Shown here: positions 49,659 through 59,497 of the stretch, one piece after another
Layout: every line of letters begins with the position of its first letter
How positions within the stretch are numbered: the stretch's first letter is position 1
Assembly: GCF_900451095.1 (NCBI RefSeq)
Contig: NZ_UGHV01000003.1
Coordinates: 1-64,000 of the forward strand
DNA length: 64,000 nt
From: Helicobacter canis
GTDB lineage: Bacteria; Campylobacterota; Campylobacteria; Campylobacterales; Helicobacteraceae
Direction: 5' to 3'
Position numbers and translations under genes: made by a program
Notes under the pieces: model-generated
Told to the model about the DNA's origin: nothing
What the model saw: only the letters and a program-made list of their open reading frames with translations
Databases searched by the model: none

Positions 49659-51014
49659 CTAGTCTTGTGCTACGCTGGCACCGCTTACATCTCTTACGCC
49701 AATTTGGTGGTATTCAAAGCCCTTGGCGTGTAGATTGAGTGTGTGATAGATATTGCGCCCATCAAAGATTATGGGACATTTTAAGAGCTTTTTCATCTCA
49801 TCAAAATCCGGGCTTCTAAACTCGCGCCACTCTGTAACAAGCACGAGCATATCGGCATTTTTTAGCGCGTCATATTTACTTGTAGCAAAAGTGATAGAAT
49901 CCAGATGTTCTTGCAGATAGAAGCGTGCTTGCTCGGTGGCTTTGGGGTCATAAGCCTGGATCCTAGCTCCTTTGCTCACTAGCTCTTGTATCAGCACAAT
50001 CGCACTTGCTTCTCGCATATCATCTGTCTCTGGCTTAAAGGCAAGCCCCCACACAGCGACAATCTTGCCTGCTAGATCTTGCCCAAATCTTGCGCAAATC
50101 TTTTGCACAAGCAAGCGTTTTTGCGCGTGATTTACTTGATCGATTGCTTGAAGGATTTTAGGCGTGTAGCCACTATCTAGGGCAGTTTTCTCCAAAGCCC
50201 TTACATCTTTTGGGAAGCAGCTCCCGCCATAGCCACAGCCCGGGTAAATGAAGCTATAACCTATGCGTGAGTCGCTACCTATGCCTTGGCGCACATCATT
50301 GATATTTGCCCCCACGCGCTCACAGATTTGACTCATCTCATTGATGAAGCTAATCTTTGTCGCAAGCATTGCATTTGCTGCGTATTTTGTCATCTCAGCA
50401 GATTCTATCCCCATAGCGATAAGCCGATCAGATTTGACCAAAAATGGCGCGTATAAAGAGCGCATAATCTCTAATGCCCTAGGTGAATCACTCCCTATCA
50501 CCACACGATCCGGACTCATAAAATCCTTGATCGCCACACCCTCTTTTAAAAACTCTGGATTGCTCACGACATCAAAGGCTATGGCTTTTCCCCTAGATCC
50601 TAGAGCTTTGGCAATGATCTTTTTCACCTCTCTAGCAGTCCCCACAGGCACGGTGGATTTATCCACGATCACCGCATAGTCATTGATATGCTCGCCAATA
50701 TCTTGCGCCACTAAACGCACGAAGCGTAAATCCGCACTCCCATCATCACCCATAGGCGTGCCAACAGCGATAAATATCACCTCTGCTTGTGCAAAAGCCT
50801 CTTGCTTAGAATCTGTGAAGATTAAAGTGCCTTTGGCTTGATTTTCTACAATCATCTCACCTAAGCCCGGCTCATAAATTGGCACAACGCCTTTTTGTAG
50901 CTTTGCAATCTTGTCTTTATCAATATCAAGGCAGATCACATCATTGCCCATCTGCGCGAAGCACGCCCCAGCCACTAAGCCCACATACCCACTACCAACA
51001 ATACTAACTCTCAT
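49659..51014 (-). CDS. ugd: UDP-glucose 6-dehydrogenase
   Basis: The 451-residue NAD enzyme begins RVSIVGSGYVGLVAGACFAQMG and has VDKSTVPVGTA, the catalytic Cys in GCGYGGSCFPKDVRAL, and WGLAFKPETDDMREAS. It makes UDP-glucuronate for surface polysaccharide. It lies 170 bp before the hydrogenase-like gene and 93 bp after the binding-protein gene, with no obvious sugar cluster nearby. GDP-mannose dehydrogenase is a less likely alternative. Confidence 0.92.
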   Translation of the reverse strand: MRVSIVGSGYVGLVAGACFAQMGNDVICLDIDKDKIAKLQKGVVPIYEPGLGEMIVENQAKGTLIFTDSKQEAFAQAEVIFIAVGTPMGDDGSADLRFVRLVAQDIGEHINDYAVIVDKSTVPVGTAREVKKIIAKALGSRGKAIAFDVVSNPEFLKEGVAIKDFMSPDRVVIGSDSPRALEIMRSLYAPFLVKSDRLIAMGIESAEMTKYAANAMLATKISFINEMSQICERVGANINDVRQGIGSDSRIGYSFIYPGCGYGGSCFPKDVRALEKTALDSGYTPKILQAIDQVNHAQKRLLVQKICARFGQDLAGKIVAVWGLAFKPETDDMREASAIVLIQELVSKGARIQAYDPKATEQARFYLQEHLDSITFATSKYDALKNADMLVLVTEWREFRSPDFDEMKKLLKCPIIFDGRNIYHTLNLHAKGFEYHQIGVRDVSGASVAQD

Positions 51015-51106
51015 ACACCAGCCCTACTCAAAGTTCTTAAAATCCAAAAAATAAGTGCGCATTATACTGGATAAACACCCGCTTCAAAGCAGGCGTTTAA
51101 GCTATC

Positions 51107-51937
51107 TTACTCAAATGTTACATCACGCGCTTCTATAAGATCTCCATAGATTGGCGCAAGTGTCTCTTGATAGGCTTGGAGCAGGAATTTATCTTTTTGT
51201 AATTGCGCCATTTCTTCATTAAGCCACTCTAGCAGCTCGGTATTGCCCTTTTTGACCGCTGGAGCTATGACATCAGTCTCCCCAAGCTCTTTAATCCCAA
51301 CGGCAAAGCTTGGATTATCCTTCGCCCACGCAAAAAGCAAAGTATTATCGTGTGCCAAGGCATCACCTCTGCCATCTTGCAATGCCGCGAAAGTCTCGGT
51401 ATTTTGCTCAAACTTTAGCAGCTTGATTTCTGGGTGGTTTTTGCTGAAGTAAAAATCTGCTGTTGTGCCTTTATTGACAATGAGTGTTTTGTCTTTGAGC
51501 TGGGATACATCAGTGATCACGCCATCTTTGCTCACCACTCCTAGTGCTACTTTCATATATGGGCGTGCGAAATCCACTTGCTGCGCTCTCTCTTGCGTTT
51601 GCGTGAAATTTGCCATCATAATATCCACTTTATTAGACTTTAAAAACTCAATGCGATTTGCCGCTTCTACAAGCACGAAGCGCACTTTATCCTCACTGCC
51701 AAGCAGATCTTTGGCAATTTGCTTGGCGATATAGACATCAAAGCCAGCGTTTTGCCCCTTTTCATCAACATAGCCAAAGGGCGGCTTATCACCAAAGACA
51801 CCAATAGTAACACTGCCTTTTTGCTTGATAGATTCTAGGGCATTTGCACTTGATTGACCATCGCCACAGCCACCTAGCAAAGCCATAGCCCACACAAATC
51901 CTAGTCCATACATTACTCGAGTTATAGCATTCATCAT
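51107..51937 (-). CDS. Amino-acid ABC transporter binding lipoprotein (CjaA-like)
   Basis: This family-3 solute-binding protein has a lipobox (MALLGGCGD), KQKGSVTIGVFGDKPPFGYVDEKG, the signature GFDVYIAKQIAKDLLG, and DIMMANFTQTQERAQQVDF. It resembles Campylobacter CjaA, a cysteine-binding surface antigen; the ligand is inferred. I chose ATG at 51937 because AAAGGA lies just before it, inside the eight codons of the longer frame. No permease or ATPase gene is adjacent. Confidence 0.88.
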   Translation of the reverse strand: MMNAITRVMYGLGFVWAMALLGGCGDGQSSANALESIKQKGSVTIGVFGDKPPFGYVDEKGQNAGFDVYIAKQIAKDLLGSEDKVRFVLVEAANRIEFLKSNKVDIMMANFTQTQERAQQVDFARPYMKVALGVVSKDGVITDVSQLKDKTLIVNKGTTADFYFSKNHPEIKLLKFEQNTETFAALQDGRGDALAHDNTLLFAWAKDNPSFAVGIKELGETDVIAPAVKKGNTELLEWLNEEMAQLQKDKFLLQAYQETLAPIYGDLIEARDVTFE

Positions 51938-51986
51938 AAATCCTTTCTTACAATTTTTCACCTAGAATCTAAGTCTAGGTGAAGCG

Positions 51987-52943
51987 TTATCCTACAACAA
52001 TTTTATTTGCTTCTTCCATTCTTTGCAAATGCTCCCATCGCTCATCGACTTCTTTTTGGAATTTTTCGATGATATGCGCATTTTCTGGCTTGAAGAGATG
52101 CTTAAATCGCCCTTGTGCGCCTAGATAATCTCTCACAGGGATAATGTTTTTAGGGCGATAGGTGATATGCACCTCTTTACCATTGATGATCTCAAAAAGT
52201 GGGAACGCTAGAGAATCCACCGCAAGATCGGAGACATCAATTGTCTTATTAGACTCAAACCGCCACTCTGTCGTGCAAGCACTCATCGCATTGATGAAAG
52301 TCGGTCCTTCTGTGTCGATTGCTTGCTTGATTTTTTTGTTCATATCTTTCCATTTGTTTGGGGCTACTTGGGCGACATAGGGGCTGCCGTGTGCTGCCAT
52401 CACAAAAAGCATATCCTTCTTGCGCTCCTTTTTGCCATAGCTTGCACTCCCAGCAGGCGTGGTCGAAGTGCTAGAGCCAATGGGCGTGGAGCTTGATCGC
52501 TGCCCGCCGGTGTTGGCATAGACTTCATTATCAAGGCAGATATAAGTCATATCGTGCCCTCTCTCAAAGCAGCCGCTAATAAACTGGAATCCAATATCAT
52601 AAGTGCTGCCATCACCGCCAAAGGCGACAAACTTCGGCTTCTCGCCTTTGTATCGCCCCTTTTTTGCCAATGCGCGATACATCGTCTCTGCTCCAGCTGC
52701 CGCAGTCGAGCCATTTTCAAAGCCAATATGTATCCAAGGCACATCCCAAGAAGTATGTGGATACACCGCCGTAGAGACCTCAAGACAGCCCGTAGAATTG
52801 CCTATGACAATGGGACCTTCTACGGCATTTAGCACCTCTCTAATGATGATCCCGTGCGCACAGCCCGGACATAAAATATGCGAGCCTTCAAACTTCTCTG
52901 CCGCTTTAGAAAATTGCTTTAAGTTTTTTACTTCTCTTACCAT
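51987..52943 (-). CDS. porB: Pyruvate:ferredoxin/flavodoxin oxidoreductase beta subunit
   Basis: The 318-residue thiamine-diphosphate subunit has CPGCAHGIIIREVL, VIGNSTGCLEV, the diphosphate motif FGGDGSTYDIGFQFIS, and DNEVYANTGGQRSSSTP. It is the last gene of porCDAB, which makes acetyl-CoA from pyruvate with a low-potential carrier (flavodoxin in H. pylori). AAGGAG precedes ATG. A short Lys/Gly-rich loop (YGKKERKKDM) is normal for the family. Confidence 0.96.
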   Translation of the reverse strand: MVREVKNLKQFSKAAEKFEGSHILCPGCAHGIIIREVLNAVEGPIVIGNSTGCLEVSTAVYPHTSWDVPWIHIGFENGSTAAAGAETMYRALAKKGRYKGEKPKFVAFGGDGSTYDIGFQFISGCFERGHDMTYICLDNEVYANTGGQRSSSTPIGSSTSTTPAGSASYGKKERKKDMLFVMAAHGSPYVAQVAPNKWKDMNKKIKQAIDTEGPTFINAMSACTTEWRFESNKTIDVSDLAVDSLAFPLFEIINGKEVHITYRPKNIIPVRDYLGAQGRFKHLFKPENAHIIEKFQKEVDERWEHLQRMEEANKIVVG

Positions 52944-52971
52944 AATGTCTCCTTATATAGATTTCTAGATT

Positions 52972-54195
52972 CTAGTAGAAACTAAGCTTAGGACCGCGCA
53001 AGCCGATGAACTGCTGTGTAGCGTGCGTGAGCTTGCCAGCTTTTGCATTACTATCAAGCTCTTTGAAAATCTCCACCAAATCCACTTGTGTAATGTCGCG
53101 CTCGCCCAAACCATAGATATAGTTACTAAGCACAGGACGCGCAGAATCTGGCACTTGATACAACGCCGCTCCAACTTCATTAAACAACGCTCCCATAGCA
53201 CCAGCAGGCAAGCTCTTATCCATAATGCCAACAGCTTTAGTGCGTTTTAGTGCCTCTCCTACAAGCGCGTAAGGGAATGGGCGGAATACTTTGACACTCA
53301 CCACCCCTGCTTTAATGCCATTTTTCCGTGCGGTTTTTGCTGCTACGCGAGCGGATTCTGCTGTGGTGCCAAGCGCGAAAATAGCCACTTCTGCATCGTC
53401 CATATCATAGGTTTCTACGATCTTATGCTCTCTATTTGTAAGTGCTTTAAACGCGCTAAATGCTTCTTCTATGACAGCTTGCGAGTGCATAAGCGCATTA
53501 TGCAGCTGCGCTTTATGCTCATAATGCCACTCTTCTTCTGCTTGCGCGCCATAGGTGGCTGGATGCTCGAAGTTAAAAAGAGAGTTTTTCTCCTTATACT
53601 CGCCGATAAAGGCATAGGCTTGATCATCGCTTAATGGGCGGACATTTTGGGCTGTGTGGGAGCAGAGAAAGCCATCTTGATTGACAATCACAGGAATGCG
53701 CACGCGCATATCTTCAGCGATTTTAAAGGCTAGGAGATTAAGGTCATAGGCATCTTGGGGATTCATAGCACAGAGATTGATCCAGCCCGCATCACGCCCT
53801 AGATACATATCTGAATGATCGCCGTGGATATTAAGCGGTGAGGCAAGTGCGCGATTGACAAGATTTAGCACAATTGGCAAGCGCATACCAGAAGCTTGAT
53901 AAAGCACTTCTACCATAAGCGCAAATCCTTGCGAGCTTGTCGCAGTAGCGACTCGCCCACCAGCCGCTGCCGCACCCACACAAGCACTCATCGCCGCGTG
54001 TTCGGATTCTACGAGCAAAAACTCGCCATCGATATAGCCATTGCTCACAAATGTCCCATAGTTTTGCACAATGGGCGTTGAAGGCGTGATGGGATAGGCG
54101 GCTACCACATCAATTTGCGCTTGGCGCATCGCTTGGCACGCCGCCATATTGCCATCCCAGACAACTACTTGATCGAGTTCCATAACTTTTGGCAT
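52972..54195 (-). CDS. porA: Pyruvate:ferredoxin/flavodoxin oxidoreductase alpha subunit
   Basis: The 407-residue subunit has DGNMAACQAMRQAQIDVVAAYPITPSTP, VESEHAAMSACVGAAAAGGR, TATSSQGFALM and SVKVFRPFPYALVGEAL. It forms the pyrimidine-binding and core domains of the enzyme. It lies 3 bp after porD and 28 bp before porB, within one operon. Confidence 0.96.
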   Translation of the reverse strand: MPKVMELDQVVVWDGNMAACQAMRQAQIDVVAAYPITPSTPIVQNYGTFVSNGYIDGEFLLVESEHAAMSACVGAAAAGGRVATATSSQGFALMVEVLYQASGMRLPIVLNLVNRALASPLNIHGDHSDMYLGRDAGWINLCAMNPQDAYDLNLLAFKIAEDMRVRIPVIVNQDGFLCSHTAQNVRPLSDDQAYAFIGEYKEKNSLFNFEHPATYGAQAEEEWHYEHKAQLHNALMHSQAVIEEAFSAFKALTNREHKIVETYDMDDAEVAIFALGTTAESARVAAKTARKNGIKAGVVSVKVFRPFPYALVGEALKRTKAVGIMDKSLPAGAMGALFNEVGAALYQVPDSARPVLSNYIYGLGERDITQVDLVEIFKELDSNAKAGKLTHATQQFIGLRGPKLSFY

Positions 54196-54198
54196 AGC

Positions 54199-54597
54199 TT
54201 ACTCCTCTCTCTTTTTCTTTTCTTCTTTGGCGGGCCACTTGCTAAGGGCTACTTCATTGGATTCGTGGTTGTTAAACATTAGCAGGGATTTGGGATTGGT
54301 CGGGCAGACATCTACGCACACACCGCAGCCCTTGCAGTGCATATAATCCACACCCTTTAGCTTCTCATCACGCACCAAAATCGCCGCATCAGGGCAATAC
54401 ATCCAGCAGTTAAAGCAATTGATACAAATCTCGCTATTATGCACAGGCTTATCGATCCGCCAATGCGCCACACTCGTGCCATAGGAGCTTTCTTTAGTAT
54501 AGCTTCGCTCATTATTATGCTGGCGCAAAGTCTCTACCCCGTCTTTTTCAAAGGGGAACAATACGGAGCCAATCTCTAATTCTGTCCAGTCTTTCAT
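54199..54597 (-). CDS. porD: Pyruvate oxidoreductase delta subunit (ferredoxin-like)
   Basis: The protein of 132 residues has two [4Fe-4S] motifs: CINCFNCWMYCPDAAI and CKGCGVCVDVCPTNP. They pass electrons from the thiamine site. ATG at 54597 is five bases after AAGGAG; the GTG two codons earlier overlaps it. It sits between porC and porA. Confidence 0.95.
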   Translation of the reverse strand: MKDWTELEIGSVLFPFEKDGVETLRQHNNERSYTKESSYGTSVAHWRIDKPVHNSEICINCFNCWMYCPDAAILVRDEKLKGVDYMHCKGCGVCVDVCPTNPKSLLMFNNHESNEVALSKWPAKEEKKKREE

Positions 54598-54612
54598 ATT
54601 CACTCCTTATGG

Positions 54613-55173
54613 TTATTGCACACTATCATACGCGCGCTGTATAGCTTCCATATTGGCATCAATCACCGCTTGTGGAAGCTTCTTGCCAAGCACTTTGGTA
54701 AAAGCCTTTTTGAAATACTCAAGCTCTAAGATCCCAGATATTTTTACAAACGCACCAAGCATAGGGGCATTGGGGATCGGCTTGCCGATAGTATCAAGCG
54801 CGATTTGAATACAATCAAGTGTATAAATCGTCTTGCCTTGCAAATCAGGCTTTTTGGCGATTAGCTCCTCTTTTGATAAATGCGTGGTGATGATGTATTT
54901 GGTATCGGGCTTGTCATTGGCACAAATATCCGTGATAAACACGATCCCCGGATCAATCACTAGCACATAATCTGGCTCCATAAACTTCTCGTGGTTCAAA
55001 ATAGGCTCATCATCAATCCTATCATACGCACTCATCGCCGCGCCGCGTTTAGCCGAGCCATAGAGCGCGAATGCCTGCACTTCTTTCCCTGTTGTTGCGA
55101 TCACATCAGCAAGTCCTTTAGCACCTGTTACCGCGCCTTGACCCGCTCGTGAATGCCATCGTATTTCTAGCAT
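54613..55173 (-). CDS. porC: Pyruvate oxidoreductase gamma subunit
   Basis: The protein of 186 residues begins MLEIRWHSRAGQGAVTGAK, the gamma-subunit signature, and continues with FALYGSAKRGAAMSAYDRI and IPNAPMLGAFVKISGI. I chose ATG at 55173, five bases after AAGGAG, instead of an ATG 18 bases upstream. It is the first gene of porCDAB. The 290-bp gap upstream (55174-55466) is AT-rich and should hold the operon promoter, but I could not fix it. Confidence 0.94.
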   Translation of the reverse strand: MLEIRWHSRAGQGAVTGAKGLADVIATTGKEVQAFALYGSAKRGAAMSAYDRIDDEPILNHEKFMEPDYVLVIDPGIVFITDICANDKPDTKYIITTHLSKEELIAKKPDLQGKTIYTLDCIQIALDTIGKPIPNAPMLGAFVKISGILELEYFKKAFTKVLGKKLPQAVIDANMEAIQRAYDSVQ

Positions 55174-55466
55174 AGATTCTCCTTGACTCAAGATAATGTT
55201 TCAATCTTTTACACACTTAGGTGCTAGAGACTGCAAAAACACCCTAAATATTACTACCTTAATTATTAAAACAACTATAAATTTAAGAATCTAGATCGAT
55301 AAATAACAAAATGCTAGGCAAAAATGTATAGAATAGTAACGATACTTCCTTGTTACAAGCATTATCTCTTCTCTTCTTGCAAAGCCCTGCAATCCGCCAC
55401 CACAATAACTTATCAAGCAATTATGCTACACTTTTCCACATACGCAAATAACCCTGTTGCTCCCCA

Positions 55467-56495
55467 TCACTCTAGCGTATGCCAATTATCCGCATACTGC
55501 ATAGCCTGCGTGCGGATAGCACACACAGCCTCATACACACCATCACAGCTCATCATAGCCCTAGATTCTAGCCCTACACCATAGCCACTACGCACCCACA
55601 CGCCATTGATCTGCGCATTTTTAGCCGCCTCTAGATCATAAATCGTATCGCCAATCATAAACACCTGCTCCTTTGGCACAATGGGCAAAGAGCAAAGAGC
55701 TTTTAAAATCGGCTCTGCGCTAGGCTTTGGGTGCTGCACATCTTCGCTGCCAATCACCACTTGAAAAAATCGCAAAATATCAAAATGCTGCAAAATATGC
55801 TTAGAATACAACGCCGTTTTTGTCGTAACCACCCCAAGATGCGCAAAACTCTTTGCCATAATGAGAGATTCTATTACATTTGGTAACAGCTTCGTTTCTT
55901 GTAGGTAGATTTTCCTATAATGATTTTTGTATGCTATCGCCCTATCTTGCGCTTCTTTAGGCTCAAACCCTACTTTGATAAACATCTCCACAAGCGGCAG
56001 TCCTATCAAAGATCGCACCTCATCTATTGTGGGGGAAAATGCCGCACCACAAGCGTGCGTAAAGCTATGATAAATCCCATCGATAGAATCAAGCAAAGTC
56101 CCATCTAAATCAAACAACAAGACATATTTCTCGTGATCACCAGAATCCAGCTTTGCAGCAGGGCTTGTGGTGGGCATTATCACTTGAGGGCTAGGCTCTG
56201 GCTTTAGCTCAAAGACTTCTTTTTCAGCGACTTTTTGCTCAATGATCTCTCTAGAAATTTCTTGCTCAAAACCTCCTTGAGGGCGATTGGTGCTTGTGGA
56301 TTCTAGTGAGTCTTTTTTCTCTTCTTTTAGCTCGATTGTGCCTTGTGTGCGTGGATATACGGGCTCTTCTTTTAGCTCGATACGCTCACTTACCCCATAC
56401 TCCCCACTAGAATCCACTTTTTCAAAAGTGGATTCTAGTGTAGCTGCCTTTTCATCACCGCCTTGTGTCTTATGCGATCTTTTCCACTTAAACAC
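55467..56495 (-). CDS. HAD phosphatase (Gph-like) with disordered N-terminal extension
   Basis: The last ~220 residues are a HAD hydrolase: YVLLFDLDGTLLDSIDGIYHSF, GLPLVEMF, VVTTKTALYSKHIL, IGSEDVQHPKPSAEPIL and MIGDTIYDLEAAKNA. This suggests phosphoglycolate phosphatase. It is preceded by about 120 residues of charged, low-complexity sequence (TLESTFEKVDSSGEYG; two IELKEE stretches). GTG at 56495 has AAGGAG eight bases before it and overlaps the end of the MATE gene. A perfect palindrome of the interspersed word (56407-56438) lies in the extension. Confidence 0.85.
   Translation of the reverse strand: MFKWKRSHKTQGGDEKAATLESTFEKVDSSGEYGVSERIELKEEPVYPRTQGTIELKEEKKDSLESTSTNRPQGGFEQEISREIIEQKVAEKEVFELKPEPSPQVIMPTTSPAAKLDSGDHEKYVLLFDLDGTLLDSIDGIYHSFTHACGAAFSPTIDEVRSLIGLPLVEMFIKVGFEPKEAQDRAIAYKNHYRKIYLQETKLLPNVIESLIMAKSFAHLGVVTTKTALYSKHILQHFDILRFFQVVIGSEDVQHPKPSAEPILKALCSLPIVPKEQVFMIGDTIYDLEAAKNAQINGVWVRSGYGVGLESRAMMSCDGVYEAVCAIRTQAMQYADNWHTLE
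56407..56438. repeat. Perfect inverted pair of the 15-base word inside a coding region
   Basis: CTAGAATCCACTTTT (56407-56421) and AAAAGTGGATTCTAG (56424-56438) are perfect 15-bp arms separated by two bases. They lie in frame within the N-terminal extension of the HAD phosphatase gene and encode LESTFEKVDSS. Confidence 0.95.
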
Positions 56496-57888
56496 GATGT
56501 TTTCTCCTTTTCCACAATGTCCTGCCACTTGGGGCATTCCCAGATAAAATACCATAGCCTAGCTCATAGCCCATAACAAGCACGGCTACAAGTAGCGCAC
56601 AGCCCTGCGCCACAGGATAGCTAGCAAACGCCCCATCTAGCCCATAGCTCTTACTAAAAGGCGGCAAAAGCAGCGCGATAAACAAAAATGTATAGCAAAT
56701 GGTGATGATGATAGAGCTAATCGTGCGCTGGATAGACTGCAAGAAAATCGCGCACGCCATATTGACCCCTAGCAGCACATAGCCGATATAGTAAATATCC
56801 ATAGCTTTCACGCTTAAAGCCGCCACCTCATCGCTAGAATCCACAAAAAACCCCACAAAATACGGCGCGAAAGCATAAAACACCCCATACAGCAAAAGCC
56901 CTATAACCACCACCACAAAAAGAGAGAAAAACAGCGCGTAGCGCAGCCTAGCAAAATTCCCAGCCCCGTAATTAAAGCTAGCGATAGGCTGCAAAGCTTG
57001 CGAGACAGAGAGCAAAATGGTAAAAAACACGATCCCACAATACAGCACCACACTATATACCGCAAGCCCCACATCTCCAGCTATGCTTAAAAGCGCGCCA
57101 TTATAGAGCACCATCATAATAGCCGCAGAAAGCTCGGATATACTCTCTGGCAAGCCACTTTTCGCCGAAGAAATAATCGCAGCAAACGAAAATCTAGGGA
57201 TAAAAAATAATGCCCCCCTTTTGCGCACAAAATGACTCACCAGCACGCTAAATCCTATAAAATGTGCCAGAATAGTCGCAAGCGCACTGCCCTCAATCCC
57301 CATATCAAGCACAAACAAAAACACATAGTTCAGCGCGATATTGCTTGCTGATCCTAAAATCATCGCAAGCATACCAAGCACAGGGCGTTTATCATTGACG
57401 ACAAAAATATCGCTTAGTGGGTGCAAGATCAAAAAGGGCATACCAAGGAAAGTGATTTGCAGATAGATCCTAGCCAGCGCGTAAATCTCGCTAGAAATAT
57501 CCTTGCCACGCGTAAGGAAGCCCAAAATCTCATCGACAAAGATAAATCCCAGCACCCCAATGGCAAGCGAGCTAATCGCCACAAAGTAAAAAATCGAGCT
57601 AAACACAAGCCTAGCCCTAGCAGCACGATCACTTCCTAAAAAATACGACACAATCGCCGCCCCCCCAAAGCCAAAGAGCAGCTCATAGGCAATACACGCA
57701 GGGAACACCGCCCAGCACGCCCCGATAGCCGCCAAGCCATCAGTGCCAATCTTTTGCCCCACAAAGATCCCATCAATCGTGGAGTAGGTAGAGAGGGCTA
57801 GCATCGCACAAAGTGCAGGGATAAAATAGTAGAAAAATAGCTTGATGATAGAGTCGTTTTTCAAATCCAGCTTTGCAGCAGCAGTCAT
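56488..57888 (-). CDS. MATE-family multidrug/sodium antiporter
   Basis: The protein of 466 residues has about twelve hydrophobic segments and typical MATE features: LFFYYFIPALCAMLALSTYSTIDGIFVGQKIG, GFGGAAIVSYFLGS, FNYGAGNFARLRYAL and QPIASFNYG. I chose ATG at 57888, just after GGGGTGG, rather than an upstream ATG. Its end overlaps the phosphatase gene start. The substrate is unknown. Confidence 0.9.
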   Translation of the reverse strand: MTAAAKLDLKNDSIIKLFFYYFIPALCAMLALSTYSTIDGIFVGQKIGTDGLAAIGACWAVFPACIAYELLFGFGGAAIVSYFLGSDRAARARLVFSSIFYFVAISSLAIGVLGFIFVDEILGFLTRGKDISSEIYALARIYLQITFLGMPFLILHPLSDIFVVNDKRPVLGMLAMILGSASNIALNYVFLFVLDMGIEGSALATILAHFIGFSVLVSHFVRKRGALFFIPRFSFAAIISSAKSGLPESISELSAAIMMVLYNGALLSIAGDVGLAVYSVVLYCGIVFFTILLSVSQALQPIASFNYGAGNFARLRYALFFSLFVVVVIGLLLYGVFYAFAPYFVGFFVDSSDEVAALSVKAMDIYYIGYVLLGVNMACAIFLQSIQRTISSIIITICYTFLFIALLLPPFSKSYGLDGAFASYPVAQGCALLVAVLVMGYELGYGILSGNAPSGRTLWKRRKHRV

Positions 57889-57944
57889 TATCCACCCCAA
57901 ATGCGTAAAATAAGGCAATTATAGCAGATAAGCTATATAGGGTT

Positions 57945-58030
57945 AAAAGTGGATTCTAGGATTTATTCATTGCGAGCTTTGCTCCGCAAAGCGTGGCGAT
58001 CCACACACACCGCGCAAAAGTGGATTCTAG
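57945..58030. repeat. Repeat cassette: hairpin module flanked by two word copies
   Basis: AAAAGTGGATTCTAG occurs at 57945-57959 and 58016-58030. Between them is the hairpin module TCATTGCGAG-CTTTGCTCCGCAAAG-CGTGGCGATCCAC (about 57968-58003). It fills the gap between the divergent MATE and fumC genes and shows the composite unit in its simplest form. Confidence 0.9.
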
Positions 58031-58097
58031 TCATTTAAGTAAATTCTTACACAAAATCCCCTACACTTTGGCTACATCTTACACTTAAGGAGTAGCT

Positions 58098-59489
58098 ATG
58101 GAATTCCGCATTGAGCACGACACTATGGGCGAGGTCAAAGTCCCTAACGACAAATATTGGGGCGCACAAACAGAGCGCAGCTTTGAAAACTTCAAAATCG
58201 GCGTAGAAAAAATGCCAAAAGAGCTGATTTATAGCTTTGCCAAGCTTAAGCGATCGCTTGCGGTGGTGAATAACAACCTAGGCAAGCTAAATGATGAGAA
58301 GAAAAATGCCATCGTGCAAGCCTGTGATGAGATCATCGCAGGCAAGTTTGATGATAACTTCCCTCTAGCTATTTGGCAGACAGGCTCTGGCACACAAAGC
58401 AATATGAATATGAATGAAGTCATCGCCAATCGTGCGAGTGAGATCCTAGGTGCAGACTTCCGCAAGGAGAAAAAAATCCACCCAAATGATGATGTCAATA
58501 TGAGCCAAAGCTCTAATGATACTTTCCCCACGGCAATGAGTATCGTCTCTGTGATCCAGCTAGAAAAGAAACTGCTCCCAGCCTTAGAAGAGCTTAGAAG
58601 CACTTTTGCCAAAAAGGTCAAAGACTTTGACTCTATCGTCAAAATCGGTCGCACACATCTCCAAGATGCCACGCCTCTCACACTTGGGCAGGAGTTTAGC
58701 GGCTATCTCTCAATGCTAGATCACTCCAAAGAGCAAATCATCGCCTCTCTCCCCACACTGCGAGAGCTTGCTATCGGCGGGACAGCAGTAGGCACAGGGC
58801 TAAACGCCCACCCAGAGCTTAGTGAAAAGGTAAGTGCCGAGCTTAGTAGCTTCACAGGCGTGAAGTTTGTCTCAAGCCCCAATAAATTCCACGCCCTAAC
58901 AAGCCACGATGCTATTACTTTCGCACACGGCGCGCTAAAAGCCCTAGCAGCAAATCTTATGAAAATCGCTAATGATGTGCGCTGGCTAGCAAGCGGTCCT
59001 AGATGCGGGCTAGGCGAGCTGCTAATCCCAGAAAACGAGCCCGGAAGCTCCATAATGCCCGGCAAAGTCAATCCCACACAATGCGAAGCTCTCACAATGG
59101 TAGCAGTGCAAGTTATGGGTAATGATGCAGCAATTGGCTTTGCGGCATCTCAAGGAAATTTTGAGCTAAATGTCTTTAAGCCGGTGATTATTTATAACTT
59201 CTTGCAAAGCCTTGATTTGCTAGCTGATGCAATGCACTCATTTAATATCCACTGCGCAGTAGGTATCGAGCCAAATAGAGAAAAAATCGCGCATAATTTG
59301 CACAACTCTCTAATGCTAGTTACTGCACTAAATCCACACATCGGCTATGAAAATGCCGCCAAAGTCGCCAAAAATGCGCATAAGAAAAATATCTCCCTAA
59401 AAGAGTCCGCCCTAGAGCTAGGGCTTCTAAGCGCAGAGGATTTTGATAAATATGTCGTCCCGGAAAATATGATTAAGCCTAAAGCATAA
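58098..59489 (+). CDS. fumC: Fumarate hydratase class II
   Basis: The 463-residue enzyme is normal length: [65 protein letters not shown], and the signature [15 protein letters not shown] (about 315-329). It converts fumarate and malate. AAGGAG precedes ATG by six bases. A short outer-membrane gene follows after 8 bp. Confidence 0.98.
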   Translation: MEFRIEHDTMGEVKVPNDKYWGAQTERSFENFKIGVEKMPKELIYSFAKLKRSLAVVNNNLGKLNDEKKNAIVQACDEIIAGKFDDNFPLAIWQTGSGTQSNMNMNEVIANRASEILGADFRKEKKIHPNDDVNMSQSSNDTFPTAMSIVSVIQLEKKLLPALEELRSTFAKKVKDFDSIVKIGRTHLQDATPLTLGQEFSGYLSMLDHSKEQIIASLPTLRELAIGGTAVGTGLNAHPELSEKVSAELSSFTGVKFVSSPNKFHALTSHDAITFAHGALKALAANLMKIANDVRWLASGPRCGLGELLIPENEPGSSIMPGKVNPTQCEALTMVAVQVMGNDAAIGFAASQGNFELNVFKPVIIYNFLQSLDLLADAMHSFNIHCAVGIEPNREKIAHNLHNSLMLVTALNPHIGYENAAKVAKNAHKKNISLKESALELGLLSAEDFDKYVVPENMIKPKA

Positions 59490-59497
59490 GCTATCTT

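Noticed and set aside
55174-55466. Small plus-strand frame (55324-55584) before the por operon
   Set aside because: It runs antisense into the phosphatase gene, has unusual composition and lacks a ribosome site.
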